Origin: JBCCFK01 sp965262315 | Lineage (GTDB): Bacteria; Actinomycetota; Acidimicrobiia; Acidimicrobiales; UBA8592 | Direction: 5' to 3' | Assembly (NCBI GenBank): GCA_965262315.1 | Contig: CBDHFJ010000027.1 | Span: 1 to 64,000, forward strand | Length of the DNA stretch: 64,000 bases | Shown here: positions 14,988-23,533 of the stretch, piece after piece | Layout of the letters: every line of letters starts with the position of its first letter | How positions within the stretch are numbered: the first letter of the stretch is position 1 | Translations under genes and position numbers: made by a program | Notes under the pieces: generated by a model | Told to the model about the DNA's origin: nothing | Database searches by the model: none | Seen by the model: the letters and a program-made list of their open reading frames with translations, nothing else

Positions 14988-16706
14988 ATGTCCTCGAACT
15001 TGACCTCCCGTGAGTCGACTCCGTTCGGCGCACCCGACGTCGCGACGCGACCGCATGTCGACACCCTCCCGCGCGAGGACGTCGCCGAGCCGGCCGATTT
15101 GCTCGCCTTCTTGCGCGAGCGCTTCGGCCGTCGCCACATGGCGCTCCTCGAGAGCGCGGTCGCACGCCACGGGCCCGGTACGACGCCCCTGCGGTCGATC
15201 CTGGTCCATCGGCCGCTCCTCCGCCTGAGCCTGCGCGGAGGTCTCGGCGCCATCGACCTGCTCGACGAGCGCGCGCGGCCGCTGCTCGAGGTTCTGGCTG
15301 CGCGCCTGCGTCTGCGCGATCACGATGTCGAGGAGCGGCCCGAAGGCCTCTCCGTCTCGTGTCCGCGCACGCCGCGGGAGCGTCACGGGGTGCGGACGGA
15401 CGCCGAACGTCTTCGCGAACCGTCCTGTCTCGATCTCGTACGCGCCCTCGCGGGTCTTCTGTCGGATCGCCACGGCGACCGGGATGGGCCGGCCGATGCG
15501 CGGCCGTTCGGTCCAGGCGTCGTCGGTGCGTTCAGCTACGACCTCGTCGACCGCTTCGAAGACTTGCCACCTCCTGCGGCGGACCGAGACGTCGAACCCG
15601 ACTTCTCCCTCGTGCTCGCCGGAGACTTCGTCGTGTTCGAGTCGGATTGCGCTCGGTTGGTGACGCGAGGTCTGCCGTGGGAGGAAGCCACGGCTGTCCG
15701 CGCGCGCCATGCCGAGGACCTCGAGACGCTCCATGCCGCGCGAGCGGCTGCGCGCGAGCGAGCAGACGCCGGGAGAAGTCACAGGAACTCGGATCACGCG
15801 GACGCGAGCGACGGGCTCCCGGAGTTCGAGGCGGAGGTCAGCGCCGAGGTCGGTGAGTCGGAGTTCGAGCGCGGTGTGTCGAAGCTGCTCGAGCACGTCG
15901 CGGTCGGCGATGTCTTCCAGGCCGTTTTGTCGCGGCGGCTCGAGATCCTGGCTCCGGCTCGGAGTCTCGACGTCTACCGCGCGCTGCGCGCCGAGAACCC
16001 TTCGCCGTACATGTTTCACCTCGACCTGGGCGAGGGGGGCCTGGACGACGATGCCCTCTTCGGAGCTTCGCCCGAGACCTTCTTGCGCGTCGAGGGCCGG
16101 GAGATCGAACTCGGCCCGATCGCCGGTACGGCGCCCCGCGGTCGCACGCCGTCCGGCATCGACGCCGATCTCGATGCGCGGCTCGCTGTCGGCCTGCAGC
16201 TCGATGCAAAGGAGCAGGCGGAACACGCGATGCTGATCGATCTGGCGCGCAACGACGTGGCGCGGGTCGCAGCACCGGTCACGACCGAGGTCGTCGATCC
16301 GCTCACGGTCGAGAAGTTCAGCCACGTCCAACACCTGGTCAGCCGCGTGCGAGGCCGTCTCGCCGAGGGCCTGGATGCCCTGCACGCCTACCGTGCGGCG
16401 GCGAACGCGGGCACTCTCACCGGGGCGCCGAAGCTTCGCGCCATGGAACTGCTCCGCGGACTGGAGCCCCGCGCGCGCGGCTTCTACGGCGGCGCGGTCG
16501 GCTACCTGCTCGCCGACGGCACGTTCGACTCCTGCATCGTGATCCGGTCGCTGCGCAAGCGCGGTGCGCTCTACGTCGCGCAGTCGGGAGCGGGCGTCGT
16601 GGCCGGCTCGGTTCCGCAGCGCGAGTTTGCGGAGACCGAGCACAAGGCACGGGTCGTGTTGGAAGCGGTCGGGGCGCCTCGTTCGGCGCAGGAGGTGACC
16701 ACGTGA
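14988..16706 (+). CDS. trpE: Anthranilate synthase component I
   Basis: Makes anthranilate from chorismate, using ammonia from TrpG. 572 aa. The feedback-site element LLES (MALLESA, near residue 54) is present. The catalytic half shows YRALRAENPSPYMFH, FGASPETFLRV, IDLARNDVARV, HLVSRVRG and the C-terminal TGAPKLRAMELL. The N-terminal organisation and sequence follow the enterobacterial/Vibrio TrpE type rather than the usual actinobacterial type. The usual PIAGTRPRG reads PIAGTAPRG here. The start is uncertain: a stronger ribosome-binding site precedes an out-of-frame ATG at 14975. Confidence 0.92.
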   Translation: MSSNLTSRESTPFGAPDVATRPHVDTLPREDVAEPADLLAFLRERFGRRHMALLESAVARHGPGTTPLRSILVHRPLLRLSLRGGLGAIDLLDERARPLLEVLAARLRLRDHDVEERPEGLSVSCPRTPRERHGVRTDAERLREPSCLDLVRALAGLLSDRHGDRDGPADARPFGPGVVGAFSYDLVDRFEDLPPPAADRDVEPDFSLVLAGDFVVFESDCARLVTRGLPWEEATAVRARHAEDLETLHAARAAARERADAGRSHRNSDHADASDGLPEFEAEVSAEVGESEFERGVSKLLEHVAVGDVFQAVLSRRLEILAPARSLDVYRALRAENPSPYMFHLDLGEGGLDDDALFGASPETFLRVEGREIELGPIAGTAPRGRTPSGIDADLDARLAVGLQLDAKEQAEHAMLIDLARNDVARVAAPVTTEVVDPLTVEKFSHVQHLVSRVRGRLAEGLDALHAYRAAANAGTLTGAPKLRAMELLRGLEPRARGFYGGAVGYLLADGTFDSCIVIRSLRKRGALYVAQSGAGVVAGSVPQREFAETEHKARVVLEAVGAPRSAQEVTT

Positions 16707-17371
16707 CCGGCGTCGTCGTCATCGATCACCGCGACAGCTTCGCGGCGATCCTCGGGGATCAGTTCGCGCGCGCAGGCGCGACCGTCGATTCGGTGCGGTG
16801 CGACGTCGCGCCGGACGACTTCGCGGCGTTCCTCGCCGATCGAGATCCGGACCTCGTCGTTCTGTCGCCGGGTCCCGGCCACCCGCGGGATGCCGGCGTG
16901 ACCGTCCCTTGGTTGCGGACAGACCCCGCAGTCCCGGTCCTCGGTGTCTGTCTCGGGCACCAAGCCCTCGCTCTGGCTGCTGGTGGCCGTGTCGTTCGCG
17001 CGAACCGAGCTGTCCACGGCCGGGCCGTTTCCATGCATCTGCATGCGACGAAGAGCTTCCCGCAGGGTCTCCTCGCGCAGGATCGGTTCGCAGAGAGCCG
17101 GCTCGTTGGCGCGCGCTACCACAGCCTCGTCGTCGAGCAGGTACCGCCCGACTACGAGCTCCTCGCCTCCGCCGACGTGTTCGGTGAGTCGATCGTGATG
17201 GCGATGAGCCACTGCGAGAAGCTGCGGGTCGGTCTGCAGTTCCACCCCGAATCGATCCTGACTCCCCGCGGCGGAGCCTTGGTCGACTCCATCCTCGCCA
17301 TGGCCGTGCGCTCTCGCGGCGCCGGCTCGCGCTTCGCGTCTGCCGCCTCGGACCCCCGGAGTTCGTCATGA
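16703..17371 (+). CDS. trpG: Anthranilate synthase component II (glutamine amidotransferase)
   Basis: Supplies ammonia to TrpE. 222 aa. Begins VVVIDHRDSF. The oxyanion segment is LSPGPGHP, the nucleophile is in GVCLGHQAL, and the catalytic His/Glu in QFHPESIL. It has a non-conserved C-terminal tail of about 25 residues rich in Ser/Arg. GTG start overlapping the trpE stop (GTGA). It is not fused to TrpD, unlike the enteric arrangement. Confidence 0.92.
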   Translation: MTGVVVIDHRDSFAAILGDQFARAGATVDSVRCDVAPDDFAAFLADRDPDLVVLSPGPGHPRDAGVTVPWLRTDPAVPVLGVCLGHQALALAAGGRVVRANRAVHGRAVSMHLHATKSFPQGLLAQDRFAESRLVGARYHSLVVEQVPPDYELLASADVFGESIVMAMSHCEKLRVGLQFHPESILTPRGGALVDSILAMAVRSRGAGSRFASAASDPRSSS

Positions 17372-18411
17372 TCCCAGCCCTCGTCCACGAGATTCTCCTC
17401 GGCCACCCGATCGATCCGCGCCGCATCGAAGGCGCGATCCACGCCTTGATGCGCGGAGGCCACGACGACGTCGAGACCGCGGCGCTGTTGACCGCACTCG
17501 CGGCTCGTCCCTTGCAGCCGCAGGTTCTTGCGGCTGCGGCGCGCGCTCTGCGCGAGCACGGCACGACGATCCGCCCGCAGGTGCGGCCCCTGGTCGATAC
17601 GTGCGGAACCGGAGGCGATGGGGCGGGCACGTTCAACATCTCGACCGCGACGGCGCTCGTCCTCGCCGGTGCCGGGCTCGCGGTCGCCAAGCACGGGAAC
17701 CGAGCCGTCACGTCGAGGGTCGGCAGCGCGGACGTGCTCGAGGCAGCGGGCTGTTCGGTCCAGCTTCCTCCTGCGGCGTGCCGCCGACTCCTCGACGCCA
17801 CCGGCTTCGCCTTCCTGTTCGCGCCGGTGTTCCACCCCGCGATGCGCCACGTCGCCTCGGTCCGTCGCCGCCTGCGCATCCGGACCCTGTTCAACGTGCT
17901 CGGGCCACTCGCCAACCCGGCCGGCGCCGAGTTCCAACTCCTCGGGGTGTACGCGCCCGAGTTGACCGAGGTCGTCGCCTGCGCACTTGCCGACCTCGGC
18001 AGTCGGGGGGCTCTTGTCGTGCACTGCGATGGCCTCGACGAGATCGGACTGCACGCGCCGACGTTGGGGCACAGGGTCCGCGACGGTCGCGTCGAGCCGT
18101 TCCGGCTCGATCCGACCGAGCACGGCGTCGCGCGCGTCGGCGTCGACCGGTTGGCTGGCGGCGATCTGTCGACCAACTTCGCGATCCTGCGCGACAGTCT
18201 GTCCGGTGGGGCCGGCTCGTGTGCCGACGCCGTCGCAGTGAACGTGGCCGCTGCTCTCGAGATCTCGGGTCGGGTCGCGACCTTCGGCGAAGGACTCGAA
18301 CTCGCGCGCAGTCTGTTGGCGGCCGGCGCCGGTCAGCGCGTGCTCGAGCGCTACGCGGAAGCCTCGCGTCGCGAACAGCAGGCTCTCGCTCCCGAGGAGG
18401 CGAACGCGTGA
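17368..18411 (+). CDS. trpD: Anthranilate phosphoribosyltransferase
   Basis: Transfers phosphoribose from PRPP to anthranilate. 347 aa. Glycine-rich PRPP site DTCGTGGDGAGTFNIST, then KHGNRAVTS, a substrate segment FHPAMRHVASVRR, and FNVLGPLANPA. All are near full conservation. The ATG overlaps the trpG stop (ATGA). It is the last complete gene of piece 2. Confidence 0.95.
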   Translation: MIPALVHEILLGHPIDPRRIEGAIHALMRGGHDDVETAALLTALAARPLQPQVLAAAARALREHGTTIRPQVRPLVDTCGTGGDGAGTFNISTATALVLAGAGLAVAKHGNRAVTSRVGSADVLEAAGCSVQLPPAACRRLLDATGFAFLFAPVFHPAMRHVASVRRRLRIRTLFNVLGPLANPAGAEFQLLGVYAPELTEVVACALADLGSRGALVVHCDGLDEIGLHAPTLGHRVRDGRVEPFRLDPTEHGVARVGVDRLAGGDLSTNFAILRDSLSGGAGSCADAVAVNVAAALEISGRVATFGEGLELARSLLAAGAGQRVLERYAEASRREQQALAPEEANA

Positions 18412-18440
18412 CCGCACTCGACTCGATTCTCGCCGCGAGT
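18408..18440 (+). CDS. trpC: Possible first codons of trpC, cut at the join
   Basis: A GTG overlapping the trpD stop (GTGA) opens a frame beginning MTALDSILA, which fits the start of indole-3-glycerol-phosphate synthase and the expected gene order. After about ten residues all family resemblance stops, and the opposite strand codes for an acyl-CoA synthetase. Confidence 0.35.
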
Positions 18441-18470
18441 GCCACGACCGGGCAGTCGATCTCACACCGG
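18412..18470. other. Probable join between two unrelated genomes (join 2)
   Basis: trpD ends at 18411 and a trpC-like start is lost within tens of bases. From the other side, a minus-strand acyl-CoA synthetase loses its C-terminal three quarters in the same interval. Both flanks are GC-rich, so composition does not mark the exact base. Confidence 0.65.
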
Positions 18471-18803
18471 GCGATCGTCGCCGCGGAGGCGGGTCCGGCG
18501 AAGACGAGATCCGGCGTGACGGTTCGGATCTCACCTGCCATCTCCCGGGGCCGGCGACAGCGGGTTGACCGGGACGGCGATCGCTCCGGCACGCAACACG
18601 CCGAACAGCACCGCGACGAAGTGCGGTGTCGTCCCCGCGAACAGCATCACGCGGTCCCCCGGCTTCACGCCGGCGTCGACCAGGCCTGCGTGGACACGCC
18701 GGACCGCAGCGACCAGTTCCCCGTAGGTGACCGCGTGGTCGCGATGGTGAAGGGCGACCCGGTCGCTGTCGGCATGCGCCTCGACGACGGCACTGATGTT
18801 CAT
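18440..18803 (-). CDS. AMP-dependent acyl-CoA synthetase, N-terminal fragment, frameshifted
   Basis: N-terminal part of an ANL-superfamily acyl-CoA ligase (ATG 18803, MNISAVVEAHADSDRVAL; then YGELVAAVRR, GVKPGDRVMLF, RAGAIAVPVNPLSPAP). An extra C in the CCC run at about 18544-18546 breaks the frame; the neighbouring frame continues as EMAGEIRTVTPDLVFAGP. Only about 120 of the expected 500 or more residues are present, because the gene runs into join 2. It lacks the AMP-binding loop and so gives no substrate information. Confidence 0.7.
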
Positions 18804-18953
18804 GCGGCCAGAGGCTAGTCCTGCGAAGCGGCGACGACGGCACGGGCCGATCGTGCCGCGATGAGCCTCCGCCGTTGAGTCATCCGACCCAGTACTGCGT
18901 CCGAAGGGCCGCCTGACCCATGCCCGGCTCGCCATGCGCGCCGATGGCCGCTC

Positions 18954-19670
18954 GTGGTCTCCCCCGTCCGTCGCCTCGCCTGTCTCGCCGTGCTCGGCGT
19001 GCTCGTCGCGGTGGCCGGCCTGCTCGGCACCGGCGTCGCGGCACCGGCCCAGGCACAGGACACCAACTGGACGCTCGCCCCCGCAGATGAAGCCGAGTTC
19101 ATCGACCACATCAACGCCGCCCGCGCAGCCGAAGGTCTGGGACCGCTGACCCTCGACCCTTCGATGCGCACCGCCGCCCGGTCATGGACGTACTGGATGG
19201 CGGAGAACCTCACCCTCGCACACGCCGACGACATCGTCACCGGCGCGCCGACCGACTGGCAGAAGGTCGGTGAGAACGTCGGACGAGGCGGCAGCCTGAT
19301 CGCCGTCTGGGAAGCGTTCATGGCCAGTCCCAGTCACGCCGCGAACGTGCTGGACCCCTCGTATGACCTGGTGGGGATCGGTGTGGTCTGGACCGACGAC
19401 GGGCGCCTCTACACGACACACCGATTCGCGGCGACACCTGGTGGCGGCGATCCTGCCCCCGAGGCGCCGGCACCCGCCCCGCCGGCACCGGCCAGCGAGC
19501 CCGAACCCGCCTCGGAGCCGGCACCCACACCACCCGCGGTCGAGCCGCCCGCGACCCTCCCCTTCGAGGATGAAGACAGGGCCGCTGCGCCGGCGGTGCC
19601 GTCCACCCCGGTCGCCGAGCCCGCCCGTCTGGCCGCGACGATGCGGGTGCTCCTCGCGGCTGGGACCTGA
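18954..19670 (+). CDS. Secreted CAP-domain (SCP/PR1-like) protein
   Basis: 238 aa. An N-terminal signal peptide (hydrophobic segment ending APAQAQ) is followed by a CAP domain: FIDHINAARAAEGLGPL, AENLTLAHADDI, VGENVGRGGS, SPSHAANVLDPSYDLVGIG. The C-terminal 75 residues are a low-complexity Pro/Ala/Glu tail, probably spanning the wall. Bacterial CAP proteins are extracellular; their activity is poorly known. GTG start at 18954. No operon partner on this strand. Confidence 0.85.
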   Translation: MVSPVRRLACLAVLGVLVAVAGLLGTGVAAPAQAQDTNWTLAPADEAEFIDHINAARAAEGLGPLTLDPSMRTAARSWTYWMAENLTLAHADDIVTGAPTDWQKVGENVGRGGSLIAVWEAFMASPSHAANVLDPSYDLVGIGVVWTDDGRLYTTHRFAATPGGGDPAPEAPAPAPPAPASEPEPASEPAPTPPAVEPPATLPFEDEDRAAAPAVPSTPVAEPARLAATMRVLLAAGT

Positions 19671-19676
19671 GGACGC

Positions 19677-19766
19677 TCAGCGCGCCAGGAAGAACAGCTG
19701 CAACACGCTCGCGACGAGGATCACGCCCAGCAGGATCGCGATGACGAGCGTGGTGGCCGGCCTCAT
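19677..19766 (-). CDS. 29-residue single-pass membrane peptide
   Basis: A very short ORF: MRPATT, a hydrophobic helix (LVIAILLGVILVASVLQLFF) and LAR. Its ATG overlaps the stop of the upstream SAM adenosyltransferase gene as ATGA, so it is very probably translated by coupling. A clean transmembrane helix in such a coupled position argues for a real small protein. Function unknown; it could be a membrane anchor or partner for the upstream enzyme or the secreted CAP protein. Confidence 0.6.
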   Translation of the reverse strand: MRPATTLVIAILLGVILVASVLQLFFLAR

Positions 19767-20620
19767 CCGCGCCGCCCGAGCTCGACGGGTGTGGTGACAC
19801 CTTCGGGCGCGCCTGCCGAGACGATCTGCACCTGGTCGGCTTCGCCCACCCGGAGCTCGTCGGCGGCCGAGCCACGCGGCACCGCGAGCGACAGCAACCC
19901 GTAGGAGTCCACGAGCAGACCCACCGAGCCGGCGGAGATCTGCCCGTAGGTGGTGACCCGCTCGAGGGCTCGCGTCACGTCGCCCGTCCGCAGCTGGAGC
20001 TGACCGTCCATCCCGTCCAGGTCGTCGGGGTCGAGGTTGAGCTGCAGGTTGCCGAAGTGATCCACCCAGAGGATCTCGCCGACGACCGCGTCGCCCTCGC
20101 GACCCCCGACCGGCAACACGCCAGGCAGCAGGCTCGCCGGATCGATCTCGGTGCCGAGCTCGGTGAGCGGCACGCCGGCACAGATGTGCGCGGCGACCGG
20201 CCCGAAGACGTCGCGCCCGTCGAAGGTGGGCCCGGGCGCGGGCACGAACCAGGCGGGGTTGTCCAACTCGACCGCTCGGGTGGCTCCCCCGACCATCGCC
20301 ACCGCCGGCGCCAGCAGGCCGTTGTCCGGGCCGACGAGCACGGACTGCCCGTCACCGACCTCGATGGCCACGCGTCGGCGGTCCGTGCCCACGCCGGGAT
20401 CGACGACCGCGAGCACAACGCCGGGAACGAGGTACTGCGAAGCTCGTGCCAACGCGAGGCCTCCGGCCCGAACGTCGTGGCGCCGGACCCCGTGGGTGAT
20501 GTCCAGCACATGGACGTCCGGGGTGATGGACCGGATCACCGACTTCACGACACCGACGAACTCGTCGTCGAGCCCGTAGTCGGTCAGGAAGCTGATCGTG
20601 TCGAACCGCAGGTCGGCCAC
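19763..20620 (-). CDS. S-adenosyl-L-methionine hydroxide adenosyltransferase (DUF62)
   Basis: 285 aa. It belongs to the SAM hydrolase/chlorinase fold: FLTDYGLDDEFVGVVKSVI at the N-terminus, then VLAVVDPGVGTDRR, LVGPDNGLL, and DHFGNLQLN opening the C-terminal domain. Family members hydrolyse SAM to adenosine and methionine; the Asp-Arg-His set is not resolvable by eye. ATG at 20620. Followed by the coupled 29-aa peptide. Confidence 0.88.
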   Translation of the reverse strand: MADLRFDTISFLTDYGLDDEFVGVVKSVIRSITPDVHVLDITHGVRRHDVRAGGLALARASQYLVPGVVLAVVDPGVGTDRRRVAIEVGDGQSVLVGPDNGLLAPAVAMVGGATRAVELDNPAWFVPAPGPTFDGRDVFGPVAAHICAGVPLTELGTEIDPASLLPGVLPVGGREGDAVVGEILWVDHFGNLQLNLDPDDLDGMDGQLQLRTGDVTRALERVTTYGQISAGSVGLLVDSYGLLSLAVPRGSAADELRVGEADQVQIVSAGAPEGVTTPVELGRRG

Positions 20621-20696
20621 CTCGCCACCCTACGGGACGGCGACGAGATCGAGGCAACCCCGACGCAGCCGAAGCGCGGCACCCGAAAACGACGAC

Positions 20697-20719
20697 GACC
20701 GGCGAGTCACTCGCCGGTC
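20697..20719 (-). terminator. Rho-independent terminator of the HTH gene
   Basis: Near-perfect inverted repeat GACCGGCGAGT/ACTCGCCGGTC with a minimal loop. On the minus strand it is followed by GTCGTCGTTTTC, a short U-rich stretch. It lies 28 bp beyond the stop of the excisionase-like gene. Confidence 0.75.
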
Positions 20720-20746
20720 GGTCGTTGGAGTCCCTCGTGCGCTTGG

Positions 20747-20941
20747 TCAGCCGGCTTGGGTGTACCGGCTGGAGAGGAATCGATCGACGTCGTCTTCGCG
20801 AAGGCGATACGACTTGCCGACCCGAACCGCAGGGATGTCCCCCGCCTTGATGAGGCGGTACACGGTCATGGTCGAAACCCGCATCAGTGTCGCCACCTCT
20901 GCGACTGTCATGAACCGTGCAAGGCCCTCCGGCTGCGCCAT
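20747..20941 (-). CDS. Excisionase/BldC-like winged-helix DNA-binding protein
   Basis: 64 aa, a single MerR-type helix-turn-helix: LTVAEVA-like MTVAEVATLMRVSTMTVYRL followed by the wing KSYRLREDDVDRFL. Such small proteins are common in Actinobacteria near proC and resemble BldC or phage excisionases. The DNA target is unknown. No integrase or other phage gene is nearby, so a host regulator is more likely than a phage remnant. Confidence 0.85.
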   Translation of the reverse strand: MAQPEGLARFMTVAEVATLMRVSTMTVYRLIKAGDIPAVRVGKSYRLREDDVDRFLSSRYTQAG

Positions 20942-21123
20942 CTCCTACCCCTTCCGCTTGGCCGGCGTCACCTTACGTCACGTTGAACGTGATGCCAAAA
21001 GCTGTGGACCGGAAATCCACGTGAAGGTTCCGTGGCGCGGAGACGACGGTCCGATGGGCCATCGGGCCCATGCCTGGAGGACGGGGCGTCGGCGGACGAC
21101 CGCGCGGCGCAAGCGCCCGGCCG

Positions 21124-21918
21124 TCAGGACCGTCCGAGCTCCACCGAACGTTCGGTGGCCGCAGCGACGACGCGGCGGACCACGTCCCGGAAGTCGTGAT
21201 CCGCGAAGACGGCCAGACCGGCGGCCGTCGTCCCGCCCGGTGACGTCACGTTCTCGCGGAGCCGGCCGGGGTCCTCGCCGGACTCGGCGAGGAGCCGAGC
21301 GGCTCCCAGGAGCGTCTGGCGGACCAGCGTGTCGGCCGTCCCGGGGTCGAGCCCCACGTCCACGGCTGCGTCGACCATCGCCTCGGCCATGAGGAACAGG
21401 TAGGCGGGCCCCGAGCCGCTCACGCCGGTGACGGCGTCCATGGCGTCCTCGCCGAGCACGACCACCTCACCGACCGCGGACAGGATCTCGCTGGCCCAGC
21501 TGAGGTCGTCGGCGCCGGAGGCCGCGCCACCACAGATCGCCGCCATGCCGCTCCCCACCAGGGCCGGCGTGTTCGGCATCGCCCGCACCGAACGAGCGCC
21601 GGCGGGGAGCCAGGCGTCGAGCGACGCGGTGGTCACACCGGCCGCGATGGAGAGCACCCGATCGACCGCGGGCAGGGCTCGGCAGACCGCTTCGCAGTGA
21701 TTCGGTTTGACCGCGACGAGGACGTCGGCGATCGGTGGCGCCGCCTCGACCACGTCCACGACCCCGATCCCCTCGTGGCGCTTCGCCAGCTCGTCCCGCC
21801 GCTCCTCCACCGGCTCGACGACCACGATCCCGTCGGGTGTGGTCCACTCGGCGGCCAACAGCCCGCCGATGAGGGCCTCGCCCATCTTCCCGCCACCAAC
21901 GACCAGCAACTCGTTCAC
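21124..21918 (-). CDS. proC: Pyrroline-5-carboxylate reductase
   Basis: Last step of proline synthesis; reduces P5C with NAD(P)H. 264 aa. Rossmann motif VVGGGKMGEALIGGLL at residue 6. Conserved MPNTPALVGSGMAAI, then the C-terminal dimer and substrate segment SGSGPAYLFLMAEAM, and LRENVTSPGGTTAAGL. ATG at 21918. Neighbouring genes (BldC-like regulator, mshA) match a conserved actinobacterial neighbourhood. Confidence 0.95.
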   Translation of the reverse strand: MNELLVVGGGKMGEALIGGLLAAEWTTPDGIVVVEPVEERRDELAKRHEGIGVVDVVEAAPPIADVLVAVKPNHCEAVCRALPAVDRVLSIAAGVTTASLDAWLPAGARSVRAMPNTPALVGSGMAAICGGAASGADDLSWASEILSAVGEVVVLGEDAMDAVTGVSGSGPAYLFLMAEAMVDAAVDVGLDPGTADTLVRQTLLGAARLLAESGEDPGRLRENVTSPGGTTAAGLAVFADHDFRDVVRRVVAAATERSVELGRS

Positions 21919-22011
21919 GGCGGCGATCGTAGTGCCGGCGCGAGGTCGCGCCGGCCCCTGCCCTGGCCCCGGACGCCGCCCGGGCGCGTGAAGATCGACC
22001 GACAGAAGCGG

Positions 22012-23271
22012 TCAGAGGTACAGGAACGGATCCTGGGGAACGCCGCTGACCCGCGTCTCGAAGTGGAGGTGCGGGCCCGTGCAGCTGCCGGTACATCCCA
22101 TCGATCCGATCACCGCACCCGCGGACACGCTCTGGCCGGACGAGACCGCGTACTCGCTGAGGTGGGCGTAGACGGTCGTGAACCCGCCGCCGTGGTCGAT
22201 GACGATCATGTTGCCGTACCCGCCATAGGCGGAGGCCTGGATGACCGTGCCGGACTGGGCGGCGTAGATGGCACTGCCGACCGACGACGCGATGTCGATG
22301 CCGTTGTGCTGCCGACCCCAGCGCGGTCCGAACCCGGACGTGACGATCCCCTGTGCCGGCCAGGTCAGGTTGCCGGCCGACTCGGGCGGAGGCAGGGGCT
22401 CCGGCGTCGGAACGTCCTCGGGTTCGGTCTGGTTCTTCTCGGCCTCCTCGGCCAGCCGACGGAGCTCCTCGGCACGGCGACGCGCTTCCTCCTCGGCGGC
22501 CTTGCGGCGCTCCTCCTCGGCGATGAGACCGGTGATGAGCCCGGTCAGCCGGTCCTCCTCGGCCTCCAGCGCATCGACCTCGGCACGGAGGTCGGCGATG
22601 CGGGCCTCCAACGCAGCCTTGACCTGCCGCTCCTGGTCGAGCGCAGTCTCGAGTTCGGCCAACTGTGCCGTCTCGGCCGCTTCCTCGGCGACAACTCGTG
22701 CGACCGCGGCCTCGGCTTCCTCGGAGAGTTCGGCGAGCTGTTCCTCGGCCGCGCGGAGGAGCCCGATGATGTCGGTCTCGTTGGCGTTGATGGTGTCGAG
22801 GAGCGCGCGCTTGTGGGCGGCCTCGGTGACGTCATCGGAGGTGAAGATGGTGTCGACGCGCTGGGTCCCGCTCGACACGTAGGCCTCGAGGGCCCGGGAC
22901 TGGAGCGCACCACGGAGTGCACCGATCTCGAGCTGGAGATCGACGACCCGGTTGGCCGCGTCCTCGGCGTCGCTCCGCGACGCCTCGAGCGACTGCTGAA
23001 TGGACTCGAGCTTGGCCTCTTGGGTGGCCACATGGGCCTCGAGCGCGGCGACAGCGGCCTCCAGCTCGGCGTCCTCGGCCAGGAGCGGATCGAGCCCGGC
23101 CGCGGTCTCGGCTGCGGCGGCCCGAGCCTCTTCGCGGGCCTTGCGCGCATCCTCGATCTGCTCGTCGATCTGCGCACCCGCAGGCAGCACGGCAGCAGCC
23201 AGCGCCGCCAGAAGCAGCGCGGCAATCAGGCGGGTGCGGGCCCGTGGGAGGTCGTGGGTCGAACGTGTCAC
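22012..23271 (-). CDS. Secreted M23-family endopeptidase with long coiled coil
   Basis: 419 aa. Signal peptide at residues 1-34 (hydrophobic core ALLLAALAAAVLP), then about 230 residues of Ala/Glu-rich coiled coil, a Pro-rich linker, and a C-terminal LytM/M23 domain. The zinc-site motifs HNGID and HLHFE are kept, which argues for active peptidoglycan cleavage rather than a degenerate EnvC-type activator. This architecture resembles cell-division murein hydrolases (FtsX/RipC or EnvC-like). No ftsEX is in the window. The 260 bp upstream hold no gene I recognise. Confidence 0.88.
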   Translation of the reverse strand: MTRSTHDLPRARTRLIAALLLAALAAAVLPAGAQIDEQIEDARKAREEARAAAAETAAGLDPLLAEDAELEAAVAALEAHVATQEAKLESIQQSLEASRSDAEDAANRVVDLQLEIGALRGALQSRALEAYVSSGTQRVDTIFTSDDVTEAAHKRALLDTINANETDIIGLLRAAEEQLAELSEEAEAAVARVVAEEAAETAQLAELETALDQERQVKAALEARIADLRAEVDALEAEEDRLTGLITGLIAEEERRKAAEEEARRRAEELRRLAEEAEKNQTEPEDVPTPEPLPPPESAGNLTWPAQGIVTSGFGPRWGRQHNGIDIASSVGSAIYAAQSGTVIQASAYGGYGNMIVIDHGGGFTTVYAHLSEYAVSSGQSVSAGAVIGSMGCTGSCTGPHLHFETRVSGVPQDPFLYL

Positions 23272-23533
23272 GGCGGTGGCAGCGACGGCGCGGGTCGTCG
23301 CGACGCCGCAACCTATCAGCTCGATCGGGCTTTACAAGCCGGCCAGGACGGGGTGTGACACAACGCTCACCGCACGTCGCCGGGCGGGTCGGGGCCCGCT
23401 CCTCGGCAGGTGCACCGATGGCCGGCGCGGGCGGATGCCCCGCTTCCCCGATCGTGGGCTCCGCCCGCGTGCCGGCACGAGGACGACCGTACTGACCGTC
23501 AGATCGAAAAGCAACGAAAATGCACGAAAAGCA

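Noticed and set aside
18531..19109. 192-codon minus-strand frame as one protein
   Set aside because: Only the part after 18803 has family character; the upstream part is antisense to the CAP-domain gene.
20747..20941. Excisionase-like gene as a trace of a prophage or integrated element
   Set aside because: No integrase, attachment-site repeat or phage gene nearby; this small protein is common on actinobacterial chromosomes beside proC.
21697..23358. 553-codon open frame on the plus strand
   Set aside because: It runs antisense to proC and the M23 endopeptidase, which both have clear domains. Long antisense frames are expected at this GC content.
23272..23533. Possible c-di-AMP riboswitch ahead of the M23 endopeptidase
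   Set aside because: Such switches precede wall hydrolases in Actinobacteria, but I could not find the conserved core segments here.
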